Below are positions 30,391-39,182 of a stretch of 64,000 nt of DNA, in pieces. The notes under the pieces were generated by a model. It saw only the letters and a program-made list of their open reading frames with translations, searched no databases and had not been told where the DNA came from. Made by a program: the position numbers and the translations under genes. The first letter of the stretch is position 1. Each line of letters opens with the position of its first letter. Where the stretch lies: contig NZ_AP018150.1 in the NCBI RefSeq assembly GCF_003966915.1, positions 2,728,001 through 2,792,000 on the forward strand, given 5' to 3'. This DNA is from Mycoavidus cysteinexigens (GTDB lineage: Bacteria; Pseudomonadota; Gammaproteobacteria; Burkholderiales; Burkholderiaceae).

Positions 30391-31686
30391 TTAATTCTGC
30401 ACCCAGGTTCCTTGCTCTCTCTGCATTTTTTCTAGCGATAACTTCCCGACTTGCTTTGCCTCTGAGAAGACGTTAAATTCTGTATTATTGAAATATTTTT
30501 TATTCCGCAAAACCAAATCCCGCAATGTATTAATCTGAAGCCCCAATTCATACTGTTCTTTATAACTGATCTTTTGATTCCCAGAAATAGCTTCTTTTAA
30601 ACTACCCATTGCACTTTTTAAGTGCTCACTCACCCTCCCCTCAAATTCCTGGTCAAATTTAACATTTTCCTTTCCTTTTAATTCCTTCGCTTTCCCTTGA
30701 AATTCTCCAATTAATTCTTGATATTGGCTAACCGTTTTCCGATTATTATTCCCCAGGGCTTTAGGTTTTTCCGTAGGATTATTAGCTAAATCAGGCGATG
30801 AAAGACTGCTTGCCCTTTTATTTTGATTTTGCAGATTAGGTACAGAATAACGCTCCTTTTGCTTTATTTCTGGTGAATCCACGGTTCGAGTGAAATTGGA
30901 TTGAGGGGATACGTAAGTGGGTAGGCTTGACCGGGGTTGAGCAGACTTTTCTGAAATACTAGACCGCCGAGAATCTACACTGAAATATCCTGAATCCTGC
31001 CTAGCAAACGGTTGCATTCTTCCGTTTTGAGTTTTACTTTCCATCTCTTCTGCAGGGATAAAGGGCCGAGTTAAAAAAAGCCCTCCTTCTATTGATTCTT
31101 TAGGTAGTTGGAGGCTTGGGAAAGCAACATCAGACTCCCTAAGCGGCTGATGTTGAAAAGTTGCAGCCGGTTGAGATTGAAGATGCGCTGGAGAGGACTC
31201 TACTCGCCGAGGTTTCAGCGGTGCAACTACCTGAGATGCGGGATGCGCTTGTGAAAGCTCTACGCGCCGAGGTTGCAAAGGTGCAACCCCTTGAGATTGA
31301 GGATGCGCTTGAGAAGACTCTGCTCGCCGAGGTTTCAGCGGTGCAACTCCTTGAAATGGGGGGGGTGCTTGTGAAAGCTCTGCTCGCCGAGGTTGCAAAG
31401 GTGCAACCCCTTGAGATTGAGGGTGCAATTGACGAAGCTCAGCCTGCCGAGCTTCCAGAGACATCATCCATGTAGGCTTAGGGCGCGCTGGAGAAAATGT
31501 TTGAGGCCCATTTCTTGGAGATATATTCGTTTGATTATTCGCAGCTAAGTTAACTCTTTTTGGCAATGATAAAGCTCCTTCAGAATTTTTTCTGCTGTTT
31601 TGTGAAGTGCTTGTTGTTGATGTATTTTGAGTATTGCTCGGTCTCTCTATAGGTTGCGCAAAATTGCTTATCTTAGAAGATTTCAT
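30391..31686 (-). CDS. Ser/Pro/Gln-rich protein with five 20-residue repeats (effector-like)
   Basis: 431 residues, not recognised as a known family. An AAGGG site precedes the ATG. The first 75 residues are rich in Ser, Asn, Thr and Gln with no hydrophobic segment, as in type III/IV secreted proteins. Residues 81-180 hold five tandem 20-residue units (consensus RAELSQAHPQSQGVAPLQPR). After a polar linker, residues about 320-420 look like a helical globular domain (YQELIGEFQGKAKELKG ... YELGLQINTLRDLVL). The gene is AT-richer than the housekeeping genes and lies at the edge of an IS-rich island. No secretion genes are in the window. I infer a host-interaction protein but cannot name a function. 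Confidence 0.65.
   Translation of the reverse strand: MKSSKISNFAQPIERPSNTQNTSTTSTSQNSRKNSEGALSLPKRVNLAANNQTNISPRNGPQTFSPARPKPTWMMSLEARQAELRQLHPQSQGVAPLQPRRAELSQAPPPFQGVAPLKPRRAESSQAHPQSQGVAPLQPRRVELSQAHPASQVVAPLKPRRVESSPAHLQSQPAATFQHQPLRESDVAFPSLQLPKESIEGGLFLTRPFIPAEEMESKTQNGRMQPFARQDSGYFSVDSRRSSISEKSAQPRSSLPTYVSPQSNFTRTVDSPEIKQKERYSVPNLQNQNKRASSLSSPDLANNPTEKPKALGNNNRKTVSQYQELIGEFQGKAKELKGKENVKFDQEFEGRVSEHLKSAMGSLKEAISGNQKISYKEQYELGLQINTLRDLVLRNKKYFNNTEFNVFSEAKQVGKLSLEKMQREQGTWVQN
31147..31446 (-). repeat. Five 60-bp tandem repeats inside the effector-like gene
   Basis: Encodes residues 81-180 of the protein at 30391-31686. The units alternate between ...APLQPR/ELSQ and ...APLKPR/ESSQ types, so the array seems to have grown by a 120-bp (two-unit) duplication. 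The fifth unit has diverged. The opposite strand is also open with the same periodicity (31161-31475). Confidence 0.8.
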
Positions 31687-31938
31687 GGCGGCACCCTTTC
31701 GACGAAAAAATCAAAAGCGAGGTAAGTTTACTTATTGATCAACTGTATCCTCCCCAGCTATTTCTATTTTTATCATTTGCGCTAAGCTATTTTTTACAAA
31801 AACGAAAATGTGTAAAGAAGTACGGACTACGGGCAACCATACGCAATGAATTGCCCATTTTTAGCCGCGCAGCTTGTGCCCCCGCTTAAATACACCTCAC
31901 GCGCTGGATGGGTAGTCAAAAAGCCAAGATAAAAACGG

Positions 31939-32115
31939 CTAAATACACAAGCTACTCAATTTTTGTAGTTGGTTTGGGCTATGTTTGAGGTTAGCCAGAG
32001 TGGGACTCACATACTCACCTGGGTTCGAGGCTGTTGCGCAACTCGCCAGCAAGATGGCGATAAAAAGCGCTTGGCAATATCGAGTCAATCGAAATTTCTT
32101 TATATCTGCACGCAT
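31939..32115 (-). CDS. Small putative lipoprotein
   Basis: 58 residues from ATG 32115, which has an AGGA site 8 bases upstream. The N-terminus is basic, then LFIAILLASC forms a lipobox with Cys27. The mature part is only about 30 residues (ATASNPGEYVSPTLANLKHS). The family is unknown. It may be a small entericidin-like lipoprotein or the remains of a longer one. It lies between the repeat-protein gene and the IS3 element. Confidence 0.4.
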   Translation of the reverse strand: MRADIKKFRLTRYCQALFIAILLASCATASNPGEYVSPTLANLKHSPNQLQKLSSLCI

Positions 32116-32404
32116 TGTTTGTCCTGCTCTAGTAGCTGCACAGCATGGATTGTAGCGAATTTCTGGAGATTCGGGCAAAGCCGTAACAGTCCGTGCATCA
32201 ATCGCAACTAAAAATAGCCATTAGGTCAATATGCGCAGTAAAACGTCCATGGTCCCCAACCATGAGCGACCCAGCGCGCTACCTCGCCAACTATCACCGC
32301 TCTTATAGCCGCAACGCTCCGAGCGCCACCTAGCCAATGTAACATCGGACCTTTTAGTTGCTCGTTTCTACACCCATTTCTTATCCTGCGCTAATAGCTT
32401 ATAC
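32116..32404. other. Intergenic stretch with no recognisable gene
   Basis: I see no frame with a credible start and family match on either strand. It may be degraded coding sequence left by the neighbouring insertion elements. Confidence 0.4.
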
Positions 32405-32454
32405 TGACCCTGCCCCAGAATTAGTTTCATTCTAAAATAGAAAAATGCGGCTCC
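32405..32454. repeat. Solo copy of IS3-element terminal repeat
   Basis: These 50 bases (TGACCCTGCCCCAG ... GCGGCTC) are nearly the same as the left end of the IS at 32455, directly abutting it. It is the end of an earlier or tandem copy of the same element that was lost. Confidence 0.7.
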
Positions 32455-32503
32455 TGACCCTGCCCCAAAATTAGTACCATTCTAAAATAGAAAAAAGCGG
32501 CTC

Positions 32504-33219
32504 TTAGACGTCCTCTTTCGATGGCCCATTCCTGCATTGACGGGCGAACTCAGCGGGCGTCATCCATCCGTGTGCAGAGTGGGGACGATCCTCGTTATAG
32601 TACTGCCGCCAGGCCTCGATTTTTTATTTAGATAACCTATTTATGCTATTGCATTTAGTACGTTGTCTACCTTAATCGTCTTTGGCAGCCCACGGGTCCT
32701 GCAGAGTTGCTCAAGAACCCGCACCACATCTTCTCCCTTCAAACTCTGCCCCACATCAATTGCCAGGCATTCGCTCGTGTAGTTATTAACAATCGGTAAG
32801 GTCCGTAGCCGACGACCATCAAACAGCGCATCGGCCACAAAGTCCATGCTCCAGATTTCGTTGATACCGCTTGCCTGTTGCTTGGGCTGCCTCAAGCGTG
32901 CGGCTTTGTTCCGCTTCGGGCGATAATGTCGTAATGACAATCCCATTTGCTGGTAGAGGCGATATACCCGCTTGTGGTTGTCCTTCCAGCCTTCACGCCG
33001 TAGTAGCACATGCACGCGTCGATAACCGTAATGCATTCGTGACAAGGTAATATCTTTGATACGCATCATTAAGGATGCGGCATCCCTGGTCTGAGAGCTG
33101 TATCTATAGACCGAGCTGGATATCTTCATCACCGCACACGCCTGACGCTGACTCGCTCCATACCGACTGATTAGATACTCAACCAGCGATCTACGGCAAG
33201 AAGGCTTTAAAGCTTTTTT
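32504..33219 (-). pseudogene. IS3-family transposase OrfB, internally deleted
   Basis: The frame entered by -1 slippage at A6G (minus strand, 33213-33219) runs SRYGASQRQACAVMK, then the integrase-like part with MDFVADALFDG (first catalytic Asp) up to IKVDN (second Asp). There the expected GSEF region is lost: the frame passes into a few foreign codons and stops at 32641. The C-terminal end KIEAWRQYYNEDRPHSAHGW resumes at about 32624 in another frame and ends at 32504. Roughly 50 residues with the catalytic Glu are gone, so the element cannot transpose by itself. Confidence 0.85.
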
Positions 33220-33473
33220 GAGAGTACGTCCTGTAGCATAGCCTTATCTAGCGATAGGTCAGCCACTAAGCGTTTGAGCTTACTATTCTCCTCTTCTAAT
33301 TGCTTTAAGCGGCGTAATTCCGATGGCCCTAACCCTCCGTATTTTTTGCGCCAGCTATAAAATGTCGCTTGAGATATCCCCATCTTTCGGCATACTTCAT
33401 CTACCGATATCCCTACTTCCGCCTGTTTTAGACCAAACGCTATTTGCTCTTCCGTATATCTCGATTTCTTCAC
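33207..33473 (-). CDS. IS3-family transposase OrfA
   Basis: 88 residues: a helix-turn-helix (YTEEQIAFGLKQAEVGISVDEVCRKMGISQATFYSWRKKY) followed by a leucine-zipper-like coiled coil (LRRLKQLEEENSKLKRLVADL). It is intact and full length. Its end overlaps the slippery A6G that would fuse it to OrfB. Confidence 0.85.
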   Translation of the reverse strand: MKKSRYTEEQIAFGLKQAEVGISVDEVCRKMGISQATFYSWRKKYGGLGPSELRRLKQLEEENSKLKRLVADLSLDKAMLQDVLSKKL

Positions 33474-33551
33474 CGCACAATCTCCTGATCAATATCAAAA
33501 TTGGGCCGCTTTTTCTACTTTTAAATGCACCGAAATTTTGGGGTAGGGTCA

Positions 33552-34036
33552 CTGTACTAAACTGCTATAGCATTAGCTATATTCCCGCTTGCTAGTTTCA
33601 GCATAAGGGCTAACAAAGCCTAATTCATCCTTTGCTATTTTCTTTTATATTGATTATTATGTTTTTGCCATTTATACAAAAATGGACAGGCTGGAATATG
33701 GAAAAGAAATAGGCGCAAATTGGCCGCACTTTTTATAAGAACGGCTTTACGGGTGCGAAGAAAGGCGGCGCAATCAGCACAAAGTGGAATATTCCAAAAA
33801 ATGCAGCGGCTTAATGAGTTTTTACTGGATCGTTTAATTGACCTGGACCCAGAAGTACAGGCAGAGATAAACGAGTATCGGGTGGGATCACTGCCCGCGC
33901 TGAACGCCAAGTGGTTAAGGTCGTTTGCCTGCCCGCTAGGTGACCTCGTAGATAAATCGGCGTAGGGCGTAGTCTGAAGCCAATTTATCTGCTGTCATAA
34001 AAAGCGGATATTTTTATTTACTCTCAACGCGTCATT
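33552..34036. other. Spacer between IS3 element and deaminase gene; possible broken small gene
   Basis: At 33680-33960 on the plus strand three frames can be joined by single-base shifts into one protein-like reading (MDRLEYGKEIGANWPHF, then YKNGFTGAKKGG, then LNEFLLDRLIDLDPEVQAEINEYRVGSLPALN). I do not recognise it. An open stretch at 33720-33965 is part of this. It could be a decayed gene of the island or chance. Confidence 0.3.
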
Positions 34037-34049
34037 AGGAGCTGTTTTT

Positions 34050-35015
34050 ATGTCTGATGCATTCGAGATTGATGTTAACGGGATTCCGCTTGTCTTCGAA
34101 AAAAACGAGTGGGGGTTTGTGGGGTATGTGGAGCAAGAGACGTGGAGACAAACGGAGGAGTGGTGGGAATTGGCCAATGAGGTTAATAATGGGAGGGAAA
34201 TAGTCGCTTTCGACTTTCGGCAATTTGCAGTTTGGCCTAAGGTAAGTATGTCGATAGAGTCCTTCGGAGATGGAAATCTAAATCTAGATCCCAGGCGAAG
34301 CCTCCGGGAAAAAGCGCCACCGATGGACAATATAACGGGAAATATAGAAAAATTGCTCGATTTCCAGAAGTATCGTAACGATATATATCAATTGTCTAGT
34401 CCATGGCTATTCGACTTGATGAAATACGCCAGTGAAGCAAGGAAAGACGGTCAAGGAGGAACAACAGATCCACAAATAGCTTGCGATGCGCTTGTTATCG
34501 GTTGGGCAGACGAGAGTCTATGTGTAGCCCTCGGATGGTACAAGAATTCCGGCCACGCTGAAATGAGAGCCTTACAGGCATTTATGGTTGGCACAGGCGT
34601 TTCCCTAAGAGAATTGAAAAAGCATATATGTTCCATAACGATACAGAAGCCTCCTTGTCAATTCTGTGGCTTTGCATTGGAAACACTGGGGCTTATCGGT
34701 AAAGTAAATAGTCAAGGCTGCTATGAGGCTAATAAACTGTACGGTTGGGAAGAACCAAAGGATCCATACAACTTATATCTTACACAGTGTCCTGCCTTCC
34801 ACGAATCAATGGAACATCTAGCAAGCGTCTATAATGGTTTTTTTATGACCAACCCCAATGTTGAGCTGGCTAGTGCCAACAATAATATGTTCGTAGACGT
34901 TGAGTGGTACAAAAACAACATCATGGGTCTTAAAAAAAAGACTTCATACTCGCATATGCTAGATCAAGGGACGATTGAAAAACGCATAAATGACCTATTA
35001 TTGGGGCATATTTGA
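34050..35015 (+). CDS. Cytidine-deaminase-fold protein (HAE...PCxxC), candidate toxin or effector
   Basis: 321 residues with a good AGGAG site 8 bases before the ATG. Residues 169-171 read HAE (in SGHAEMRALQAF) and 202-206 read PCQFC (in SITIQKPPCQFCGFAL). Together these are the zinc-binding and proton-shuttle signature of the cytidine/nucleotide deaminase superfamily, with 30 residues between the motifs as usual. Upstream, ACDALVIGWAD ... CVALGWYKNS supplies the expected strand pair before the first motif. Residues 1-110 are an acidic, Trp-rich N-terminal region I do not recognise. It lacks the size and motifs of housekeeping CDA, TadA, GuaD or RibD. The gene is AT-rich compared with the flanking housekeeping genes and is wedged between IS3 and a truncated ISKra4-type gene. 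A polymorphic-toxin or host-directed deaminase is the best guess. Confidence 0.7.
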   Translation: MSDAFEIDVNGIPLVFEKNEWGFVGYVEQETWRQTEEWWELANEVNNGREIVAFDFRQFAVWPKVSMSIESFGDGNLNLDPRRSLREKAPPMDNITGNIEKLLDFQKYRNDIYQLSSPWLFDLMKYASEARKDGQGGTTDPQIACDALVIGWADESLCVALGWYKNSGHAEMRALQAFMVGTGVSLRELKKHICSITIQKPPCQFCGFALETLGLIGKVNSQGCYEANKLYGWEEPKDPYNLYLTQCPAFHESMEHLASVYNGFFMTNPNVELASANNNMFVDVEWYKNNIMGLKKKTSYSHMLDQGTIEKRINDLLLGHI

Positions 35016-36034
35016 GACTTTGCAGGCGTTGGCTCAAATCCGCTAACAAGCTCTGTGTTTCCGGATATTTGTCGGGCTTCAGTTCTGTTGTCATTCCCTT
35101 AACCATCTGCCTCATCACCGTCAAGCGCATAGTGATGTGAAACCAGTCAAGCAAGTGCTCGGACTCCGGACTGAGATAGTACTGTAGATCACGCACGGCA
35201 TCCCCTCCATCCGATAGAAGCACGATCTGCTGATTCATTTGTAGACCCTGCGATTTCAGCACCTCGTACAGCCGCCGTTTGAGCTTGGTATCGTACTGGT
35301 TGACGAATGCAAACACTTTATCGCTGCCGTCAGGCAGAATACTTTTGCCGGTCAGGGCTTCAAACCACCCTTCGTTTTTCGAGCGCTGGTCAGACGCACG
35401 CACATAACAGCCATCCAGGCCGACCGTCAAGGGTGGTCCCGGTGGCGGTTGCTTTGCCCAATCTCGAGGACACCTTTCTATAAACTGGCATTGCTCCTCG
35501 CCCAACTCACTCTCCATACGTTCAGCAACGCATTGCTGATGGCGTTGCATAGACGTACGGTTGATATTCCCCGAGAGCGGCAAGATCCCCATCAACAACT
35601 CCATGCTTAGCCCATAAGACATCAACGAAGCAAACTTGGTCTGCAGATACAGCCGTTCTGGAGCACAGTGCGTGCTCAGCAGCGCTGCCGGGGGACTCGC
35701 TAGGACGGCCACGATGATGTTGGCATCGGCAATCGTAAAAACGAGGACTGTTGAGGTTGAATTTGCCGAACAGTGTCCGATAAATGAGGTCATGCTGTCC
35801 TTTTCGCGCCCGGCGCATCCCACGGTCCGGACAGATTTCAAATGACTTGAGGTCTTGCGCGATCTGTTCGCTGACCATAGCCTGCTGCATACTGTGCAGC
35901 AACGCTTTTGCCTCCGCCAGCGTTAGACCCAGCTCCTCTTGCCGCAGTGCACCACGCTCTAGTCGGGCAATTTCTTCGACTTTCTCCGGCTAGCCGTTTT
36001 CACTTTCAATGACCACTTGGATTCGTACTTTCAT
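35016..36034 (-). pseudogene. ISKra4-family transposase, stop codon, frameshift and truncated end
   Basis: The start MKVRIQVVIESENG at 36034 has an AGGAG site and then meets an in-frame TAG at 35990, after which PEKVEEIARLERGALRQEELGLTLAEA continues. A frameshift near a G5 run at 35690-35694 separates HDLIYRTLFGKFNLNSPRFY from CAPERLYLQTKFASLMSYG. The catalytic part is present (LTVGLDGCYVRA, LLSDGGDAVRDLQYYL, HLLDWFHITMRLTV) but the C-terminus is cut where it meets the 3' end of the deaminase gene. Family by motif memory: ISKra4/ISAzba1-like. Confidence 0.75.
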
Positions 36035-36050
36035 CGCCAACTCCTGTCTA

Positions 36051-36605
36051 TTAACACCTCCAGGCTTCATCATGGGCCGTATACTGCCTGAGCCGGCGGT
36101 TGAGCGCACGCCGGTCAAATTCATCCAACCCCAACCACTCCTGTAATGCCTCGAGATCCTCGCTGCGATCCCGAACGGCTCCGAAGTCGCCAGCCGCCCA
36201 ATCGTCCTGGATAACCTCAAGTAAATCTGCCACATACAACGAGAGTGTATCCCGGCGCACTATGAAAGCTAAAGGGCCACCACACTCTTCTGGCAGTGCT
36301 CGCCGCTTGCCGCCAATGCAGTATGGGTAAGTACGCTTTTCATCTTGCGCCAGACGTGCTTCAATGCGCACCTCATGTTGCCAGCCGTCTCTAAAAACAT
36401 ACTTGTAGAGAAAGCGCTCATTGATACGGAATTTGAACTCGCATAGCCGAACCTGATCGGCATCGGTTGAAAAGCTGATGCCGCCATCGTGGTAGATGCC
36501 ATAGTCTTACCCATAGATGTGAAATCGATTCAAGTGAGCATCGCTCCAGCCAAAAGCAATTTGCAGCGTGTCATGGCAGTTCAGCAAGACAGCAAGGACC
36601 GGGAC
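36051..36605 (-). pseudogene. Plasmid pRiA4b ORF-3-like protein, broken
   Basis: Joined reading gives LQIAFGWSDAHLNRFHIYG, an in-frame TAA at 36507-36509, then DYGIYHDGGISFSTD ... FLYKYVFRDGWQHEVRIEAR and YCIGGKRRALPEECGGP, ending at 36051. These are the hallmarks of the pRiA4b ORF-3 family; the N-terminus is degraded. It ends 16 bases before the ISKra4-type transposase start on the same strand, so the two probably formed one mobile cassette. Confidence 0.7.
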
Positions 36606-36707
36606 TGGCAAGGGAAATCAACATACCATCGTATCTGACCGCCGGAAAAGGGTTAGAAACGCCAGCCCCCGGAATGAAACACTCTCGTCACGATGGACTG
36701 AAATACG

Positions 36708-37241
36708 CAGTAGCGGTTGATAATACTGATTGGCAATGAAGGTGAAGATGAGTTGCTAGATCGTATTATTGCAAGCCGAGAACCATCACGAAAAATAGGA
36801 GCAAGTTATGTCATCCAAAGCCTTATCAGCGCTTGCTAGATGCAATTAATGCACCAAAAGACAAGCAAGCGGAAAAATTAAAAAGCTTTATCACCAAATG
36901 GTACCCTGAGTTAAACCGTCCTCCTAAAAATGGGATGTCAGAGATAACCGCTATGTATGCTCGGCCTTATTGGTATAAATATCATACCCTGGAAGGGGGC
37001 TATTTCGGTTTCTGGTGCATCGAAGCTTTAGCTGTCGTCAAAGCCTTTGGTTTAGATGATTCTTTATGCTTAGGCCATCCCAATTACCCAGGCGATTTAC
37101 TCCGGCCCAAAGGCCCTTCTGCAAGTAGCAAATGATCGCGCCGCCAAAGAAGAACAGACCAATGAATTGCCAGAAAAAAATCCTCGTCATTTTTGGTCGA
37201 GAATTTTCAACAAAGCAAAAATTTACCTAAAAAGTGAGTGA
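36708..37241 (+). pseudogene. DUF1910/DUF1911 (PoNi-like) immunity protein remnant
   Basis: Three frames join into one protein end: RLIILIGNEGEDELLDRIIASR (36705-36800), then HPKPYQRLLDAINAPKDKQ ... WYPELNRPPKNGMSE and GGYFGFWCIEALAVVKAFGLDDS with HPNYPGDLLRP, then after a second shift near 37110 LLQVANDRAAKEEQ to a TGA at 37239. The WCxEAxAVxKAxGxDDS and YPGDLL motifs belong to DUF1911, found in PoNi immunity proteins that neutralise PoNe DNase effectors of type VI secretion. The first half of the usual protein is missing, and no PoNe DNase gene is visible nearby. Confidence 0.7.
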
Positions 37242-37265
37242 TCTTTTGGCTTTGTATTGGATCGC

Positions 37266-37332
37266 TAAACTATCGCTCCCGCATTGTGCTTTTGCCTGCT
37301 CAGCGTGGGATTATCGGCCCGGCGATAGTTTA
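37266..37332. repeat. 11-bp inverted repeat between PoNi remnant and lipA
   Basis: TAAACTATCGC at 37266-37276 is the reverse complement of GCGATAGTTTA at 37322-37332. The 45-base centre has no T run after the stem, so a terminator is unlikely. It may be a binding site or part of an unrecognised element. Confidence 0.5.
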
Positions 37333-37412
37333 AATGAGGCTATGGCTTTAGACCATTTAGCTGTAGGGCTACGATCCGATCAGACAAATACCCGATTTGA
37401 AAGATGTAGCCA

Positions 37413-38426
37413 TCAACCCACCACCCCAGCACTATGCGCTTGCTCATCCGCATGGTAGCTCGAACGCACCATCGCCCCCACTGCCGCATGAGTGAAACCC
37501 ATTTTGTAGGCCTCTTCTTCATACATCTTAAAGGTATCTGGATGAATATAATCGCGTACCGGCAAATGATGTTCTGAAGGTTGTAAATATTGGCCAAGCG
37601 TGAGCATATCTACATTATGCGCACGCAAATCCCGCATAACCTGCAAGATCTCTTCTTCACGCTCCCCCAGCCCAACCATCAGCCCAGATTTAGTAGGGGT
37701 ATTGGGATGCACAGCTTTGAATTCTTTTAGCAAATTCAGCGAGTGCTGATAATCTGAGCCAGGCCGCGCCTCTTTATATAAACGCGGTACAGTTTCAAGG
37801 TTGTGATTCATCACATCGGGCGGCGCCGCATTTAAAATGGAAAGCGCGCGATCAAGCCGGCCGCGGAAATCTGGCGTCAGAATTTCGATGCGCGTTTGCG
37901 GAGAAAGCGCCCGTACCCGCTCAATACAGGCAACAAAATGGGCTGCGCCCCCATCACGCAAATCGTCACGATCAACGCTTGTAATTACCACGTATTTAAG
38001 TTTTAAAGCCGCAATCGTCTTAGCCAGATTTTCTGGCTCGTGTGGATCAAGCGGATCTGGGCGACCGTGGCCCACATCACAAAATGGGCAGCGCCTGGTG
38101 CATTTATCTCCCATAATCATAAAGGTCGCCGTGCCTTTGCCAAAGCATTCGCCAATATTGGGACAGCTTGCCTCTTCGCAAACGGTATGTAACTTGTGCT
38201 CGCGCAAAATTTGCTTAATCTCGTAGAAACGTGAGTTTGAGCTGCCAGTGGCTGCTTTGACACGAATCCAGTCTGGTTTTTTTAATTTTTCAGCAGGTAC
38301 GATCTTAATTGGAATGCGCGCTGTCTTAGCTTGAGATTTCTGCTTAACAGTAGGATCATAGAGGGGTTGCACACCTTCTATCGTGGACGAAGCGGCAAAT
38401 TGGCTTACCGGTGTTTCTGCGGTCAT
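37413..38426 (-). CDS. lipA: Lipoyl synthase (radical SAM)
   Basis: 337 residues. Both [4Fe-4S] motifs are complete: [12 protein letters not shown] for the auxiliary cluster and CTRRCPFC for the radical-SAM cluster. The C-terminal RSSYHAD holds the serine that ligates the auxiliary cluster. It inserts sulfur into octanoyl groups on lipoyl domains. lipB lies 9 bases upstream; the gene marks the right border of the accessory island. Confidence 0.96.
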   Translation of the reverse strand: MTAETPVSQFAASSTIEGVQPLYDPTVKQKSQAKTARIPIKIVPAEKLKKPDWIRVKAATGSSNSRFYEIKQILREHKLHTVCEEASCPNIGECFGKGTATFMIMGDKCTRRCPFCDVGHGRPDPLDPHEPENLAKTIAALKLKYVVITSVDRDDLRDGGAAHFVACIERVRALSPQTRIEILTPDFRGRLDRALSILNAAPPDVMNHNLETVPRLYKEARPGSDYQHSLNLLKEFKAVHPNTPTKSGLMVGLGEREEEILQVMRDLRAHNVDMLTLGQYLQPSEHHLPVRDYIHPDTFKMYEEEAYKMGFTHAAVGAMVRSSYHADEQAHSAGVVG

Positions 38427-38435
38427 ACGACTATC

Positions 38436-39152
38436 CTATTCAGCAACACAAGCGGCAGGTTGGTTTTTTGCCAGGCCGAGCGTGTGCATAGTAATATGTT
38501 TAGTTAACTGGGTAGCAAGCGTCTGAGCAACTTCGCACCAGTCGGCGACAACGCCCAACGTAGCCATATCGACAATTTTTAAACCTGCATAACCGCAAGG
38601 GTTAATGTCATGAAATGGCTGTAAATCCATCTTTACGTTTAAACTCACGCCATGGTAGCTACAGCCGCGGCGGATTTTGAGTCCTAGTGCGGCAATTTTT
38701 GCGCCATGCAATAAATCAGCCGTTTCCTGCTCTGCGGATCCCGCATAGTAAATCCCTGGCGCCCCAGATTTACGCTCACCGACGATATTATACGCTGCCA
38801 GCGTATCAATCGCCGCTTGCTCAATATAGTTAACGAGTTCGCGCACCATTAACTGACGGCGGCGCAAATCGCACAACAGATAAGCGACCACTTGACCCGG
38901 GCCGTGATAAGTAATTTGCCCACCACGATCAACCTGCACCAGCTCAATGCTTGTATTAGGCGACAATAAATGGCTAGGTTTGCCGGCTTGCCCTAAAGTA
39001 TAAACGGGCGGATGCTCGACTAGCCAAAGCTCATCCGGCGTATTGAGCGTTCGTGCATCCGTAAAAGCACGCATTGCAGCAAAGCTGGCTTGGTAAGGTT
39101 CAACGCCGCGCCATTGCACATGCATTTTTAAAGCATCGATATTTGTCAGCAT
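38436..39152 (-). CDS. lipB: Octanoyltransferase
   Basis: 238 residues. The substrate pocket [15 protein letters not shown], the catalytic Cys in INPCGYAGL and the Lys in [10 protein letters not shown] are present. It moves octanoyl from acyl carrier protein to lipoyl domains, the step before LipA. Confidence 0.95.
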   Translation of the reverse strand: MLTNIDALKMHVQWRGVEPYQASFAAMRAFTDARTLNTPDELWLVEHPPVYTLGQAGKPSHLLSPNTSIELVQVDRGGQITYHGPGQVVAYLLCDLRRRQLMVRELVNYIEQAAIDTLAAYNIVGERKSGAPGIYYAGSAEQETADLLHGAKIAALGLKIRRGCSYHGVSLNVKMDLQPFHDINPCGYAGLKIVDMATLGVVADWCEVAQTLATQLTKHITMHTLGLAKNQPAACVAE

Positions 39153-39182
39153 TTATTCGGCCCCGCATTTGGCCTGCACAAA

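Larger units (their letters stand above)
32455..33551 (-). mobile_element. IS3-family insertion sequence with internal deletion
   Basis: Imperfect inverted repeats begin TGACCCTGCCCCAAAATT (left, 32455) and TGACCCTACCCCAAAATT (right, reading from 33551), and both run on to ...GCGGC about 45 bases in. The element encodes orfA and a deleted orfB on the minus strand. It is 1,097 bases long; the deletion in orfB accounts for it being shorter than the usual 1.2-1.3 kb. No target duplication is evident, as the left side abuts a solo end. Confidence 0.85.

Noticed and set aside
31161-31475. 104-codon repeat-containing frame opposite the effector-like gene
   Set aside because: The period comes from the 60-bp DNA repeats of the sense gene; there is no good start signal. 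I mention it under findings only as a property of the repeat.
33720-33965. 81-codon frame as an immunity gene for the deaminase
   Set aside because: The convincing protein-like reading needs several frames, the start is a poor TTG, and I recognise no immunity family.
36807-36848. Start of the PoNi-like gene at the ATG after AGGAGCAAGTT
   Set aside because: That frame stops after 13 codons, and family-like sequence (IGNEGEDELLDRIIASR) continues upstream of it, so the ATG is internal to the wrecked gene.
37234-37458. 74-codon frame between the PoNi-like remnant and lipA
   Set aside because: It overlaps the end of lipA, has no ribosome-binding site and no recognisable motif.
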